From NCBI GenBank assembly GCA_950295325.1, contig OX485806.1, positions 36,146,001-36,210,000 of the forward strand: a stretch of 64,000 bases of DNA, given 5' to 3'. The number at the start of each line of letters is the position of its first letter. Within the stretch, counting starts at the first letter, position 1. Of this stretch, positions 1 to 11,863 are shown piece by piece. Under the pieces are notes generated by a model. The model did not search any database. It was not told the DNA's origin and saw only the letters and a list, made by a program, of their open reading frames with translations. Both the position numbers and the translations under genes were made by a program. The DNA is from Polytrichum commune (Eukaryota; Streptophyta; Polytrichopsida; Polytrichales; Polytrichaceae).

Positions 1-894
1 GGGAATAATATTGGGATGAACAATGTTTCATGCAAATATTATCGGGATGAACAATGATTCTTGCACATAGTGTCAAGAGTATATATCCACCCAAATTTCC
101 AAGTTCAGCTTGAATGTATGAATAGTAAACAAATATTCTCACTTTGTTCAAGGGGCACACAAAATATATCTAACATATCCCAGGGTCAAGAAACCGACCC
201 ACATGATTGAATAATGTTACGTTGCACTAAAAAGACAATTTAAAAACCAACATTCCACCTATTCCACACTCAGAATCGCAATGAGGGCATCTCTTACCCA
301 CCTCATAAAAAATATGCTTACCCCTCTCATTTGCTAACCGCCACAACTTTGTGGAAATTTGACCGAAGGAAAGTGACTTTCTTCTAATCTCTATAATTGT
401 GCCATTTCATTTGGATGACAACATGATGGGACTTTTTGGTAGATGGTGATAGCTTGTTGTCTAGCAAGGTTCTTCTCACCTAGATACAAACTAACTTGGA
501 AAGAGTTTGATGAAGACCTCATGTCATACTAGTCATGATGAAGAAAGAATACACAACTAATATAAATATGCAAAAAAACCATCAAGGAAAATGGGCCTCT
601 TGGGTATTAAGAGCTATGTCTTTTTTATAGGGTTCGTCTACATAATCATCTTTCAAGTTAAGCTTGTTGGACTACACCCCTTACTCAAATTATTCAATTC
701 ATCTTGTAAAGTTGTCCGAATCGTAAAACTCATCAATCACAAGTGCAAAATATGCATTGACCAATTTCACATATTTTAGGGTCAACTAAACCTTAACTAT
801 TCGTAGATCCATGAGGTCTTGTGCAATCACAAATGTTTCCTTTCTCATAGGATGTCAAATGCACATTTTTATTCCAAAGTCTAAATATAGTTCC
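1..894. other. AT-rich stretch, nothing recognised
   Basis: I see no coding frame longer than about 60 codons with recognisable content. The first 60 bases hold a short imperfect direct duplication (the motif atcgggatgaacaatg recurs about 40 bases apart). No structural RNA or transposon end was identified. Confidence 0.4.
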
Positions 895-1080
895 GATTCA
901 GCTAATAGTTACAGATGAACTGATTAAGTTTGAGAAATAACCGGTTGAAGTTCAAGTTGAAGTTTGGGAAAATTACCCATCATTTAGGAGGAATATATGG
1001 AATAAACATCAAATTAGTAAGGGAAAACCGGAGGTCACAACATGTAACCGGTTGGACTTGGAAACACTAGGATCCTTACC
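895..1080 (+). repeat. GGTT-rich dispersed repeat, copy 1
   Basis: This matches a family with copies at 8345-8560, 30365-30814, 36543-37620 and 42088-42298. Shared landmarks in order are GTTACAGATGAAC, GAGTTTGAGAAATAACCGG, a GGAAAATTACC block, an AACATGTAACCGGTTG block and ACACTAGGAT. Other copies show that the family has inverted ends, so this is probably one arm of a non-autonomous DNA element. No coding capacity is visible. Confidence 0.65.
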
Positions 1081-1232
1081 CTATCCATTTCAAATTTCGA
1101 CCTCAAATTTATGAATATATAATATAATATGGAGTAAAACATTGAGGCCGATGTTCAAACTTGTAAGTGATTGTGGAAATAACTGAAATTGAGTACCGAT
1201 TTGATAAAATTTGGAATGTACAATAGTAAACT

Positions 1233-1729
1233 CATGGGTAGATCACTCTAAGGCATTTTTGTGCACCACGTGCGGCTGGGGGTTTATTGTTTTGGGGCTA
1301 TTTATCTTCAAGGGATGAATTAAAGCCTCTCTATAATTACTTAAATTTTAAAAATGGCCCATTTGTTTGCACCCTTTCATTACTTATATTGTCCAAGTCA
1401 CTGCAATTTTTTGTACTCTATATTCCTTTTAAGTAATTTTGGATAGACGGAAATCCTAATTAGCATCCATCCCCGTGAGTCCTAAACCCATTTACATACC
1501 ATACTAAACATACCTTCTAGGATCCTTATCTTCAGCCCCTATATTAATTTTACAAAAAAATAATGGCCCACGTTTTATGTCCATCTAACTTACTTATAAT
1601 GGGATTGTCTACATTTAATGGCCCCTTCATTATTTGGAATTCCTTTATAATTTTTATTTCAAATGATTTTAATCCTCTCTATATTATGCCGCACGTCGTT
1701 TTTAAAATGCACTAAGTGATCTACCCGTG
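1233..1729. mobile_element. hAT-like MITE with 8-bp target-site duplication
   Basis: The 497-bp element begins CATGGGTAGATCACT and ends with AGTGATCTACCCGTG. The inverted similarity runs inward about 45 bases, through a GCATTTT block and a CACGTGCGGC / GACGTGCGGC block. Both sides carry the same octamer AGTAAACT (1225-1232 and 1730-1737). An 8-bp duplication and a CA..TG end fit hAT-type non-autonomous elements. There is no ORF. The superfamily call rests on duplication length and end bases only. Confidence 0.7.
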
Positions 1730-2118
1730 AGTAAACTATGTTTCATATCTCATGTAAGGAATTTGGATTTCTCATTTTCATTTTCATTTCTGTTTTTCAA
1801 ATTTAATCTTTTTAATTTATGTGGAATTATAAGGTACGAGCCTCCAATTCTGTTAGGAACCCAATTCAACACATCAATATTATTCTAAAGGATAAAAAAA
1901 AATTATATATATATATGTATGTGCAACTAGGTTGCCTCTTTACCAATGGTCATCACATCTGGCCCGAATTAGATTACAAAGCTCATAAGTTTGTCTTTGC
2001 ATCCGTATAGCAACCACACTACAAGTAGAAAACTGTAACTACAATAGTAAATGCTCAAAATAATGTGAAATGTTAGTAAATTAGTGTGGGCCAACCTTAT
2101 TGCAGGAAATAATTGTGA

Positions 2119-2336
2119 GGAAATAATTGCATATAAGCATACCTCTCATCCATTCAACATGAAGACTTGACCTCCTATATATTTATAGTCGATCAATGAG
2201 GCCTAGATTAATTTGGGATCTATAAAACTTAACCGGCGTCAAAACAAATAATAGTATATTAAATTACCAAGATACATACTATTCCAGGGCTTTTCTCTTG
2301 GATGAATGAGAGATACGCTCATATGCAATTATTCCC
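2119..2336. mobile_element. MITE with about 35-bp terminal inverted repeats
   Basis: The left end GGAAATAATTGCATATAAGC followed by a CTCTCATCCAT block is mirrored at the right end (ATGAATGAGAG, then GCTCATATGCAATTATTCCC). A related pair lies around 9215-9447. No clear target-site duplication was found, so the exact borders are approximate. Confidence 0.55.
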
Positions 2337-2629
2337 TCTCTCTCCATATCATCATAGCTCCTTCTCACATTTACACAATATCATAACCTAGTGTATACAA
2401 ATAACGGCCTAAATTTCGTGAATATGGATCTCAATTTGCAATGATTTGATTATGGCAACAAAGTGAACCTATCACATATTATGCTTTATGATAATAAGAG
2501 CAAGCCCAGTCACTCGTGCACCGACTTGTGGAATTGTCACATGGGGGGTTTGAATGCTGACTCATCACACATGGGCCTTCAAAACTTTTGGCCCAAGTTT
2601 GTTCCGCGGAGACTCCAATTATCCTCCGT

Positions 2630-2632
<3 letters not shown>

Positions 2633-2665
<33 letters not shown>
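2633..2665 (+). repeat. (CT)n microsatellite
   Basis: About 16 uninterrupted CT dinucleotides. A separate run of 12 G lies at 2826-2837. Confidence 0.95.
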
Positions 2666-2667
<2 letters not shown>

Positions 2668-3927
2668 ACCGTCTTCTACTAAATGTAAGCTACTCTAAAC
2701 AAATATATCTTGTTCGTGGCACACTTTATCACAAAGAACCAAGCCCTTGACCTCCATTACTTAAGGTGAGAAAGGAATATATAAGGTAAGAATAAGGATC
2801 ATTTTTGTTTTTTATGGTTGACCTTGGGGGGGGGGGGTAGCTTGAATGGCTAGTTGTGGTAGGTGGACATATCAATACTTAATGTATAAGGGTGTTGTTT
2901 GGTTTGTTCTTCATGTTTTCCAACTTCCACCAATTAGATATACACAATGAAACTTGTCCTTCGTTAACAAATTATACTATGAATCGGGACTACCTTGATT
3001 TGGTTACCAAAAGTGCATGTTTGTTAATTCCTCAATTGAATGCACAAGTCCTCCCACTTGTGTTCAAAATTCAAAGTTTCAACTAAAATCTACTAAAAAA
3101 TTTCTAGAGCAAGTTCTTGTAGGTGCATTGGGATAGCTGGATGCCTCCCCTATAACCGAGGGAGCTTTACCCGGTTTGTAAGAAAAACTTTGGTTATTTG
3201 GTAAAGTCAGGTGAGGAGGGGGCATTATTACCCTTAGCAATTTCTATCACAATTATGCGGTGGAATTTGATACTATTGCCAAGAAAAAAACAAATGTGCC
3301 AAGCAGCTTGGTGACAAAACATCCAAAGTTCCGAAAACAAAAGTGTAAGCCGGCTTGTTGACAACAAAACATCCAAAGATCTGGGGTCGAGCCGTGATTT
3401 GTGCCTGATTTGTGTGATTTGCGGAGTCAAAAGTAGCCTATGAAGAGGGAACACGGGCATGTGGTAAGCATGTGGGTTTGAGTTTTGGTGGGTGGAGACC
3501 TGATTACGTCTCACACAAGGTGAAACACATCAAAGGGAAATTGAAAAATGCAACCGGCAAATCATACTTTTGGGCCCATCACAAGCCCTAATAATATCCT
3601 ACATACCACCAAACTCTTAACAACAATTTGGTAACGAATATGGAAATGTCCAATCAGATTAATGCACGGGCCAAGTCATCATGTGCAGTCTAATAAGTGC
3701 ACTCATCATAAGACATGCATGTGTAATTTGTTTTCTTTTTTTATTCGGACTCCTACATTTGTGTGTTGTGTGGTTAGGTGTCACTACCAATAGATGAGTC
3801 CTTGGCAACTGTCCTGTGTCACTAGAATAAATATTAAAATCTATCATAGTGGTTAAATTGTAGATTTTGTAGTGACGCATGTCAATTATCATGGACTCAT
3901 ATGCTTGCAGTGTGTGAATCTACGAAT

Positions 3928-4375
3928 TAGATTACCTTCATCTCAAGGATTCTCTCCCTTCCGAATGTGAATTGTATTAAAATCAACCATTGACACTATC
4001 CTAAGGCAAAGTCGTTGTTTTTTATGGCACATTAAATCATAGGCTTGTTATTGAAATTGGTTGGTGGTTGATTAACCCTAGAGATGGCAAGTTATGCTAC
4101 TTTTGCTCTTACAATGTAGTTGAAAACGAGAGATGATTTATGTTGGAGCATTCCTCTGGAACTTCATTAGAGCTAGGTTTCTTGCCCTATTTCAAAATGT
4201 TGTAGTACTAGGCAAGCTCAAGTCTTCCTTCGAATTGGGCCAACAACGATGATATTCGCCTTTATCTCACAGAGAGCCATTGCGCTCCTATACTCCATGT
4301 TATTAGCTTTTGTGCTACTATCTTGATGTAATACTTCAAGTCCCATAAGCCTTTTGGCTTCTTGGATTTTGTGAG
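3928..4375 (+). pseudogene. LINE 3' fragment (family of the 51-53 kb LINE)
   Basis: The DNA aligns by eye with the 3' part of the LINE at 52415-52860. It keeps the CTCAAGGATT segment, the block around TGCTACTTTTGCTCTTACAA (the CHFCSYN-like Cys motif in better copies), a decayed HFVLECPL segment, TATCTCACAGAG, and the final CCTTTTGGCTTCTTGGA. The frame is broken by stops and indels. It represents the C-terminal zinc-knuckle-like tail after the reverse transcriptase, plus the 3' end. It is 5'-truncated and not functional. Confidence 0.65.
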
Positions 4376-5575
4376 GCATCCTAGTTGGTTACTAAATTTT
4401 CAACGTGTTTGCACAGTTGTTGATACTTAACCGTAGGCTAGTGCATGACCACATGTTATCATTACATGCTCCAACAACGTCCGGGTTTAGCCTACAAATT
4501 GGACCCATGCATACCATTGGTGGGGCTTGGAAAGCCCTTCCAAGATGGAATAGCTTGGGTATATTGTGGTTCAACTCTCAACTCTACAAGACAATCAAGT
4601 ATCAATACCTCACATACTTTGACGAAATAGAATCTTAGCTTCAACAATTTCTATAAAAAGTCATGTATTTTGTAAGAAAGTAGTTTTAATCATGAGATTC
4701 ATAATTTATGAAGCTCATATAAGGTAGATGAGGCTAGTCGGTTAGCTTCCTTAATCGAACACCTATTTTTGGCTTTTAATCAGTAGTAGATTCACCGTAA
4801 TTTGGTGGATGGATAATACATGTTGATTTAGCCGCCACCTTAATGATATTTGGGTTAGTCACCTTCGCAAAATTCAAACTACTCCCACCATGGGCTATAA
4901 TTAGGAGTGCTACCCATTGAGCCCTAACACGCTTGATTATTATGGGCGAGATGGGCAAATCAAGAGGCTGCAACTTGGGCAAATTAGGAGGCGGCATGTG
5001 GTTATGAGGTGTTGACACAACTTGTACCATGGGCATTTTATAATGAAAAGCCAATTCGGCAACATTTTATCTTAGCCATGACCACTTTAGAGACATGACA
5101 CAATCAATATTGGCATGAAACTTGGTTTTTAATTGGCAAATGACCCATGTAGAATCTACGCCGTCCACTTACATAACATTGAATGATGGAAGAGTTCCCC
5201 CCTATAACATCAAATTGGGATTCATAGAATCTTTGATTCCAAAACCTAGATCAACACCTTCCTCAACTTTGATTTCAAGGATGTCAAATTCTTTGGTCAT
5301 GATTTCGTAATTGCCAACATGCTCAAGCTTCTAATGCTCAAATCCATTGGCTGGAAGATTCCACATGGCCTCATCTACCTTAGAGTGAGCGTGTGGGACA
5401 TACAATGGAACTAGCTAGTCCCCTCTAATTTAGGGATTGGCTACTTGATTTAGCACCCCTTTGTGCTAGCGTGTAGTGTACAACATGTGATCATGCTCCT
5501 TACTACTACAAACAATGAGGTTGCACTCATGTATGGAATACAATATGCACGGCATAGTGGCTATGTGGGCCCCGC
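4376..5575. other. Unclassified stretch
   Basis: Short open frames of 60-92 codons occur on both strands (for example 4405-4638 plus and 4776-5054 minus). They lack recognisable domains, codon bias or homologous partners in the window. I do not call genes here. Confidence 0.3.
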
Positions 5576-5587
5576 AAAACCCCCATC

Positions 5588-7649
5588 ATTTTTTATTTTT
5601 TTGAGACAAAAGGGCAACACAGCTAGTGCCAAGATGAATAAAACCAAGAAAAACATGCCCTCATCGAGGGGAGGCGGGGCCCCTCGGGCACGAGACACCA
5701 CCACGTAAAAAGAAACAAACGACCGACCACCACCAAGGACAACCCACCCAACCCACCAAGCCAAGGACCACCCCCAAACCACCCGGTCAACACCCAAGAG
5801 AGGGCTTGCCCATCTACCTAATTTGTCTTTTCCAATTCCACTCAATATGCAAATTGTGCCTTCTACAAACCACATTCCTAGCTCCCCCGGTTTTGTCTAA
5901 GCCTTGAAGCATGGCCGCCGTTGAGAAGGTGCTAATCTTAATTTGTTCAAAGACTCGTTGCCACGCCGTTTTGGCATAAATGATAAGCTCGTCCCAAATC
6001 CGTTGCTTGACCTTAGACTCATGCCATTGTTCATGGTTAAAGACTTTATAATTACGTTCGATCCAAATGGTCTAGAGTGTAGTGCCTCTAAGGAGGTGCC
6101 AAATTTTGATCATTTTGCCATTATTTTTGGGAATTCTTTCCCCGAACAAAACTTGCTTCCAATTGAAGCTATCATAATTGCCCATTCTAACCCCGCAAAG
6201 TTCATGCATAATGAACGTGGCCCATCTCCATGCCCGCCTCGCCTGGATGCAATCCCAAAATTTGTGTTTGACCGACTCACTAGTATTAGGGAGGCAAAAC
6301 ACACATTGCTTAGAGATTGAGGCCAGTGCAATGCGAGCCCTCCACTCATTGATGGCAACAACTTTGTGCCAAATTGACCACATAAACATGGCTTCTTTTC
6401 CGGACCGGAGCATATCCCATACTTGCGACCAATAGAACCTATAGTTACCCGGTAGGTAGCCTTGCCATTTATCTGCCACGCGAATGGTGTCCAGGTTCCT
6501 ATTAATGATAGAGTCGCGACCATCCTTAGTAGTGTAGTCAAGCAAATGACCTCCATCAATCCATTGCCATCGATCCGGGTCCCATCCGAGGGTGGCTAAT
6601 TTGCCGTAGAAGAAAATTATTTCCTCTTTTTCTCCCGTCCTTTTTGGACCCTTGATTGGTGTGAATAATTTTCACCTTGTGAAAGAAACCCGCCATCTCT
6701 CCAAGGGAGTGTTCCCATTCCTTAAGGCAACGTGAGTGGGTGCTGACTGTGAAACATTGCACCAGGATAGGCAACGTAAGATTATGCCATTGCAAACATG
6801 CAGGTGCGAAATCCGTGTCACATTGGAAAACAAAGTTTGGATATTTTTCACCATCAATGTAGAACCCGAGCCATTGTCCGGGATGGGCGGTGTCCTCGTT
6901 GGCGTCCAAGAGGTGGCGCCATTATCTAGAGGTCTTATTAGTCAATTCCTCCTAGTCTCCCCAACTTCGTTGTTATGAGGCTAAATTTCTCTTGCGTTCT
7001 CTCCCAGTTAAGAAGGTTTTATTGTGTACTATCCCAGATGTCATTAACGCACCGAATTCTTTTGCGATAAAGGTGGATGCCTTTAGTGTAGGCGAACCCC
7101 TTATTGAGTAGTTCCACTCCATCCAATCACCAAATGTTTGAGTGCAATGATTCCATCCGGGTGTGAGGCGGGTATTGATAAAGTCCTTTAACCATAACCT
7201 TCCAGGCTTTACTAATATGGCCCCATACCTTGGATCATGGGAATCCTTGATGCAATTTGCTTGTAAACCAATCAAGGCTAACCTCCAGCTACGTCCTCTC
7301 TGTGGGTTGAACCTTGCCAATCAATACCTAAGCATGAGTTGGAGGTTAGATTCGCCCAGTTCCATTGCCTTTACAATCCACTTGCACAGGAGACTAGTTT
7401 TAGCTGCCTCTGGGTCCACTAGTCCTAGACCACCATATTTCTTCTTTAAGCAACATTCTCTCCAACTTACTTTAGTTCGGGTAAGTTGCTCCTTCCTTGA
7501 CCATTAGTAATTGCGAATTGCACCTTTAATTTTGCTTAAGATTCTGTTACATCCTCCCCAAACTGTGATGAAGAACCAAATGATGGTTAGTAACACCTAA
7601 TTTCATATTACTGCTCTGCCATCTAGTGAAAGTTTCATTGTACTCCAGT
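5588..7649 (-). pseudogene. 5'-truncated L1-type LINE (post-RT region, zf-RVT, 3' UTR)
   Basis: Reading the minus strand from 7649, broken frames give the region after the reverse transcriptase domain: YWSTMKLSLDGRAVI, then VSWRECCLKKKYGGLGL, then LARFNPQRGRSWRL. Next comes a reverse-transcriptase zinc-binding domain (zf-RVT) in the open frame 6545-6072, with AINEWRARIALA, CVFC, ESVKHKFWDC and ARRAWRWA. The 3' UTR ends in TGTCTC plus an A-rich tail. The flanks repeat a 12-mer with one mismatch: AAAACCCCCATC at 5576-5587 and AAAACCCTCATC at 7650-7661. This fits target-primed insertion with 5' truncation. The endonuclease and polymerase core are absent. Stops and frameshifts make it a dead copy. 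Confidence 0.85.
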
Positions 7650-7661
7650 AAAACCCTCATC

Positions 7662-8344
7662 GTCGCCGTGGCTCAGTCGCGATCGTTGACGTAGTGTGGC
7701 GATAGAATTGACGAGGAAAAGAAATCATGCATTTGATTCTTAACACATTTGCCGTTGGCTTTTCAGCCGTCTGCCTGCTGTGTCAAAAAAAAGAAGTAAA
7801 AACATCATGCACGGCAGCTTCAATTGATGACAACATCCAGACATTCTGGAGCCTGCAATAGAATGATTGAATGCAATCTGGCAAGTTATGAGGGACCAGG
7901 GGCGTGTGCCAAACACATGGTGTGCGGACACAGACAGGGATTCAAAGCATACCTCGGGGAGGGAGGTCTATACAAATATTAGCACATTTCCTACCTTTTA
8001 TAAAGAGGTTCGAATTTTTTTCTTCTTCATTTTACTTTGGAAGCTACCAAAAGCCAGTTCTTTCTTTCCTCAGCTAAATTCTTACATTTATCTTCACCAA
8101 TTGGTAATTTTCTTAGTTTTTAAATTTTACTTCAGTAATTTTCCGAACTTATGTATAGTAAGTTGGCTTTTTGTATTTTTTTGTATTTTTTTTTTATAAA
8201 AGAAAACTGGTGCTATGCTTTTAAGGGGGTGAATATGTGTTGGAAGAAATCTCAAGTATCCATGGAAGGAGTTGAATCTTGGGCCAAGGATGTAGCCTTT
8301 GAAAAATATATGAATCCAAAGAGGGTGAATCAATGAATAGGGAG
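7662..8344. other. Unclassified stretch
   Basis: This is AT-rich DNA between the LINE and the next dispersed repeat. T-rich tracts lie near 8010-8200. No gene is supported. Confidence 0.3.
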
Positions 8345-8560
8345 AACGGACCGCTAGTTACAGATGAACCGGTTGAGTTTGGGGAGATAACCGTTTCAAG
8401 TTCAGGTTTTCAGAAAAATTACCAATCATTTTAAAGGAAAGTATGGAATATACCTCGTATTAATAAAGAAAATTGAAAGATCAAAACATGTAACCAATTG
8501 GACTTTGAAACACTAGGATTTTGACTGCTTGTGCCCAAAAATCTCCCTGGACATTTTTAT
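8345..8560 (+). repeat. GGTT-rich dispersed repeat, copy 2
   Basis: This has the same order of landmarks as copy 1: GTTACAGATGAACCGGTTGA, GAGATAACCG, AAAATTACCAATCATTT, AACATGTAACCA, AAACACTAGGAT, and CCCAAAAATCTCCC at the distal end. It lies in the same orientation as copy 1. Confidence 0.65.
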
Positions 8561-8937
8561 ACAGTTTTTACAGGTTGCTTAGTACAACCCTAATCGGCCC
8601 AATGACAACAAAACCAACCATAAATTAGCCTCCATTGTCTTTGGCCTTATGACTCTAATATTACTATGGTAAAATTTTCAGCCCTATCCCTAATCCCTTT
8701 GGCTACTTGCCTATAAAAACTTACTCTCGGTAAATATCCCAAACTATGATGCCTTAACTAGCCATATTGCCAGTCTATTCTCCCTTGAACCGGTTGATTT
8801 CTAACCTTGTTAATTTTACATCGGTACTTCATCCCAATCATTTCAAACTCGTTCAGAAATCTCCAATTTTTTTTTGCTAGCTCGTAACTTAACCTTGGTA
8901 CTCCCTGTACATTGCCTGGACCTGGCCGATGATGGAT

Positions 8938-9003
8938 GAAGATTACTATTTATGCTCCAATTGTACTTTAATGTACCTCGAGTCTCATAGGGCATGGGGT
9001 TCA
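8938..9003 (+). repeat. Inverted partner of 35296-35372
   Basis: The segment running through GCTCCAATTGTACTTTAATG and CCTCGAGTCTCATAGGGCAT to the GGGGTTC end is the reverse complement, with a few changes, of the segment at about 35296-35372. This shows an unclassified dispersed repeat present in both orientations. Confidence 0.6.
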
Positions 9004-9214
9004 AGGGGTCTAAATGTAGACTCATTTGTTGTGGATGGAATGGCTCCAATATGAACAAGTTTGGTAGATGTTGAGGGTTGATTCATTCCAATTATACTCC
9101 ATTAGGTGTATTCACAATTTTTGATGTCGTTTTAGAAGTGTTTAATTTTTTTTTTAAAAACACATGAAGACCGTGGACTAGTTCTCTCCATTTTCACCTT
9201 CCTAATGGATGGGT

Positions 9215-9447
9215 TTACATAGAAACTATGAATCCATGGCTCTCTCATCCATTCAACAAAACCATCCTAAAATGGTAATTGGAGTCTCAAGGCCACTTTA
9301 AATAGTTGGTTTCACATTTGAATTACCTTCAAACATCTAAAATGCTTTGGTGGGCGACATTCGAGATCGATCAACATACTTACTAGGGGCATCTTATCAA
9401 CATGGATGGATGAGAGGTACACTCATATGCACCAATTTTCTCTTGCC
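9215..9447. mobile_element. MITE-like inverted pair related to 2119-2336
   Basis: CTCTCATCCATTCAACA near 9240 faces GGATGGATGAGAGGTACACT near 9400. The outer bases (CTCATATGCACCAATTTTC) resemble the ends of the 2.1-kb MITE. The borders are approximate. Confidence 0.4.
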
Positions 9448-9559
9448 ATGCTAGTCTGTCTAGTAAAATTATCTTCCCTATGAGTTTATGGTTAGTGCAT
9501 TGTAGTTAGTTCAATCCTAGTTCTCACTAAACATAATCAAAGCAGAGCCCAACATTTTC

Positions 9560-9990
9560 CTTTTTAATTGCACCCATACCCAGACCATGCCCATCAACAG
9601 TGACCTATGCCCACCCATGCCCACCCATAGCATGACATGTGCGCACCCATGCCCACCCATGCCCACACATAGCATGACATGTGCCCACCCATGCCATTCA
9701 AATTGCGCCCATGTATTCAAAAATTGTGTAATGTGTATTGTGTAATTGTGTAATGTGTCTTGTATGATTGTGTAATTGTGCCCCACCCATGCCCACCCAT
9801 GCCCACCCATTATAATATCAAACCCATGCCCACCCATGAACAATAATATCGCAGTCATGCCCACCCATGCCCACCCATGAACAATAATATCGCAGCCATG
9901 CCCACCCATGAACAATAATATTGCACCCATGCCCACCCAAAACCCATGGGCATGGGTGGGTATGGGCATGGGCATGGGTATGGGCACCCA
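9560..9990. repeat. CCCACCCATG minisatellite with terminal foldback
   Basis: CATGCCCACCCATGCCCACC-type units of about 10 bases dominate, broken by GAACAATAATATCGCAG-type spacers and by a TGTGTAATTGTG-type simple repeat at 9725-9780. Near 9935-9990 the polarity flips to GGGCATGGGTGGGTATGGGC, so the array can fold on itself. The minus strand is open for 156 codons only because the repeat lacks stops. I do not regard that as a gene. Confidence 0.85.
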
Positions 9991-11608
9991 ATGTAGGGCT
10001 CTGAATCAAAGTCTCTACTGCTACACTAGATTGTCCCATTAGTGTGAACTGCATTCATGTCCCACCATGAGCAAATCTCTTGTTTAAGATAAATGTGGGC
10101 CACATTGAATTATCTGTATGAAATTGATGTGAGTAACTATTTTATTTATTGCTACATGTATCCTTGAACTATGTTGTTATAAAACTATGTCCTTTTGGCG
10201 AAAAAAACTCCATGACAACCAAAGGGAAGATCCAAAGTCTTGAACCCACATCATTCCCACCCTAACTAGACAACTAGAGTGACCCTCATTGATTTTCTCA
10301 CATGTGGTTATTGGATAACTTAACCTAATTGTGGGGTCCAACATGTAAGAAAGATAAATTTCCAAATTATAAGGAGTTCTCAATGTTTTCACTTTCAGCT
10401 CAGATGGTTGCCATGAATCCTTACCCCCAATAAAGCCAGTTTGGTTTCCTAATACCTATTGAGGGCAATAGTGAGAAAAAAACTCTTCTATAAGTGGGTT
10501 TCTAATTCATCCCAAATTAAACTCATAAAAATAATTCAGAGTCCTTGATCCAAATTTAGACATTACTTCATGAAAAGTAGCAATCATAGCTCTAAACTAC
10601 ACTATATATTGTATTTAATGCCTTGAATTCTATTTGTCTTGCTCAACACTAATCATAAACAACTCGTGTTGTGTCACCAACACTCAATGTAAACCTAACA
10701 TTATTTGTCATTCCTTGTAAAAGAAAATTAGGGCATTATAGATTTATAATGTTGCAATTAATGTCAATGTCGAGGCCACCTTCAACCCTCAGCAACTTAG
10801 ACGGTGTAACCCGCTGCTGACCGGTTTACATGGACACTACACTTATCTAAATTAACTTTTGAAGGTGTTTCCTCTTGGATGAATCTGCTCTTTGCATCCT
10901 CATGAAGTCATTGACCCAAGATTGCAAGTTTATGTTCCCCGAAATCTAATATTAAGGTGTTCCTAAAAACCTAGTTCCTAATCACCTATTATATCTTGCA
11001 TCTTTCATGGTTTGAATGACTAGCAAGATATACTTATCCCAATCCGGAATGTTGTATTAAAGTCTCTTTCTAAATCTTTAAGGAGAAAGTAGCCTAAGCT
11101 TTTAAGCTTATGTTCCCCGAAATCCTAATGTCGAGGTTAAGTGTTGTGAACATAAAGAGTGCTTTTGCAATCAATGTAATGGTATCAAAACATTCTTCAA
11201 TTTCATTTCCAATTCTAAATCCTCATTCAAAGTTCACAATCACATTACTTTGAGTGTTTTCATTAACAATCCATTGCAATGCCTTTAAAGGTGAAAGTTG
11301 ACTACTTGATGGTCTTCAACTTCTCTTTTCTCGAATGATGGCTTTGAAATTCTCTTAATGTCTTCATTCTTCTAAAGCTCCTTTTTGTCTGGTTTTCCTT
11401 TGTATTCTAATCATGAGAGTTCAATTAATCCTTGAACATTCCTAAATTCCTTTCTCTAATCTCCCTAATCTCTTGAGTGCTTCGGTCTCGGATTCGTTAC
11501 GCAATCTCCTTAGTCTTCATATGGCTTTTGGATTTTGTCAATCTCTTAGTATGTTAGCTTTTGATATCTTGACATCTCCTTAATCCAAAAGGGGGCCTTA
11601 GACCTTAG
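9991..11608. other. Unclassified stretch
   Basis: No domain-bearing frame was found. The phrase TTATGTTCCCCGAAATC occurs twice (about 10932 and 11108), hinting at a decayed direct repeat. Confidence 0.3.
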
Positions 11609-11639
11609 TTAGAAAACTCTTTTAGGCCTTGGTCTAAAA

Positions 11640-11699
11640 GAGCTTTCGATCTTGCGGGGCCTTGGTCTTGAGCTTTCGATCTTGCGGGGCCTTGGTCTT
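11640..11699 (+). repeat. 30-bp tandem repeat, two perfect units
   Basis: The 30-base unit starting GAGCTTTCGATCTTGCGGGG occurs twice back to back (11640-11669 and 11670-11699), and a decayed third unit follows. The surrounding minus-strand frame (11609-11863) reads RPRPRKIESS repeatedly. It is not recognisable as a known protein. Confidence 0.85.
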
Positions 11700-11863
11700 G
11701 AGCTCTCGGTCCTCTGGTCCCACGGGTCCTCAGTCTCCCATTCTTGAAACAAGGCCTTTTGTGTCTTCAAGTCTTTATTGTAGCCTCTGATTTGAAAATA
11801 TCTTGGAAGGGCCTTCAAGTTCTCTAGTCTTCTCGGCCACTGGGACCACGGTCCCACAGTCAC

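Noticed and set aside
6110-6559. 149-codon minus-strand frame overlapping the LINE
   Set aside because: It is a shifted frame of the L1 zf-RVT region; the 6072-6545 frame holds the domain motifs.
9517-9987. 156-codon minus-strand frame rich in His, Gly and Trp
   Set aside because: It is a translation of the CCCACCCATG minisatellite; the repeat lacks stops in that frame.
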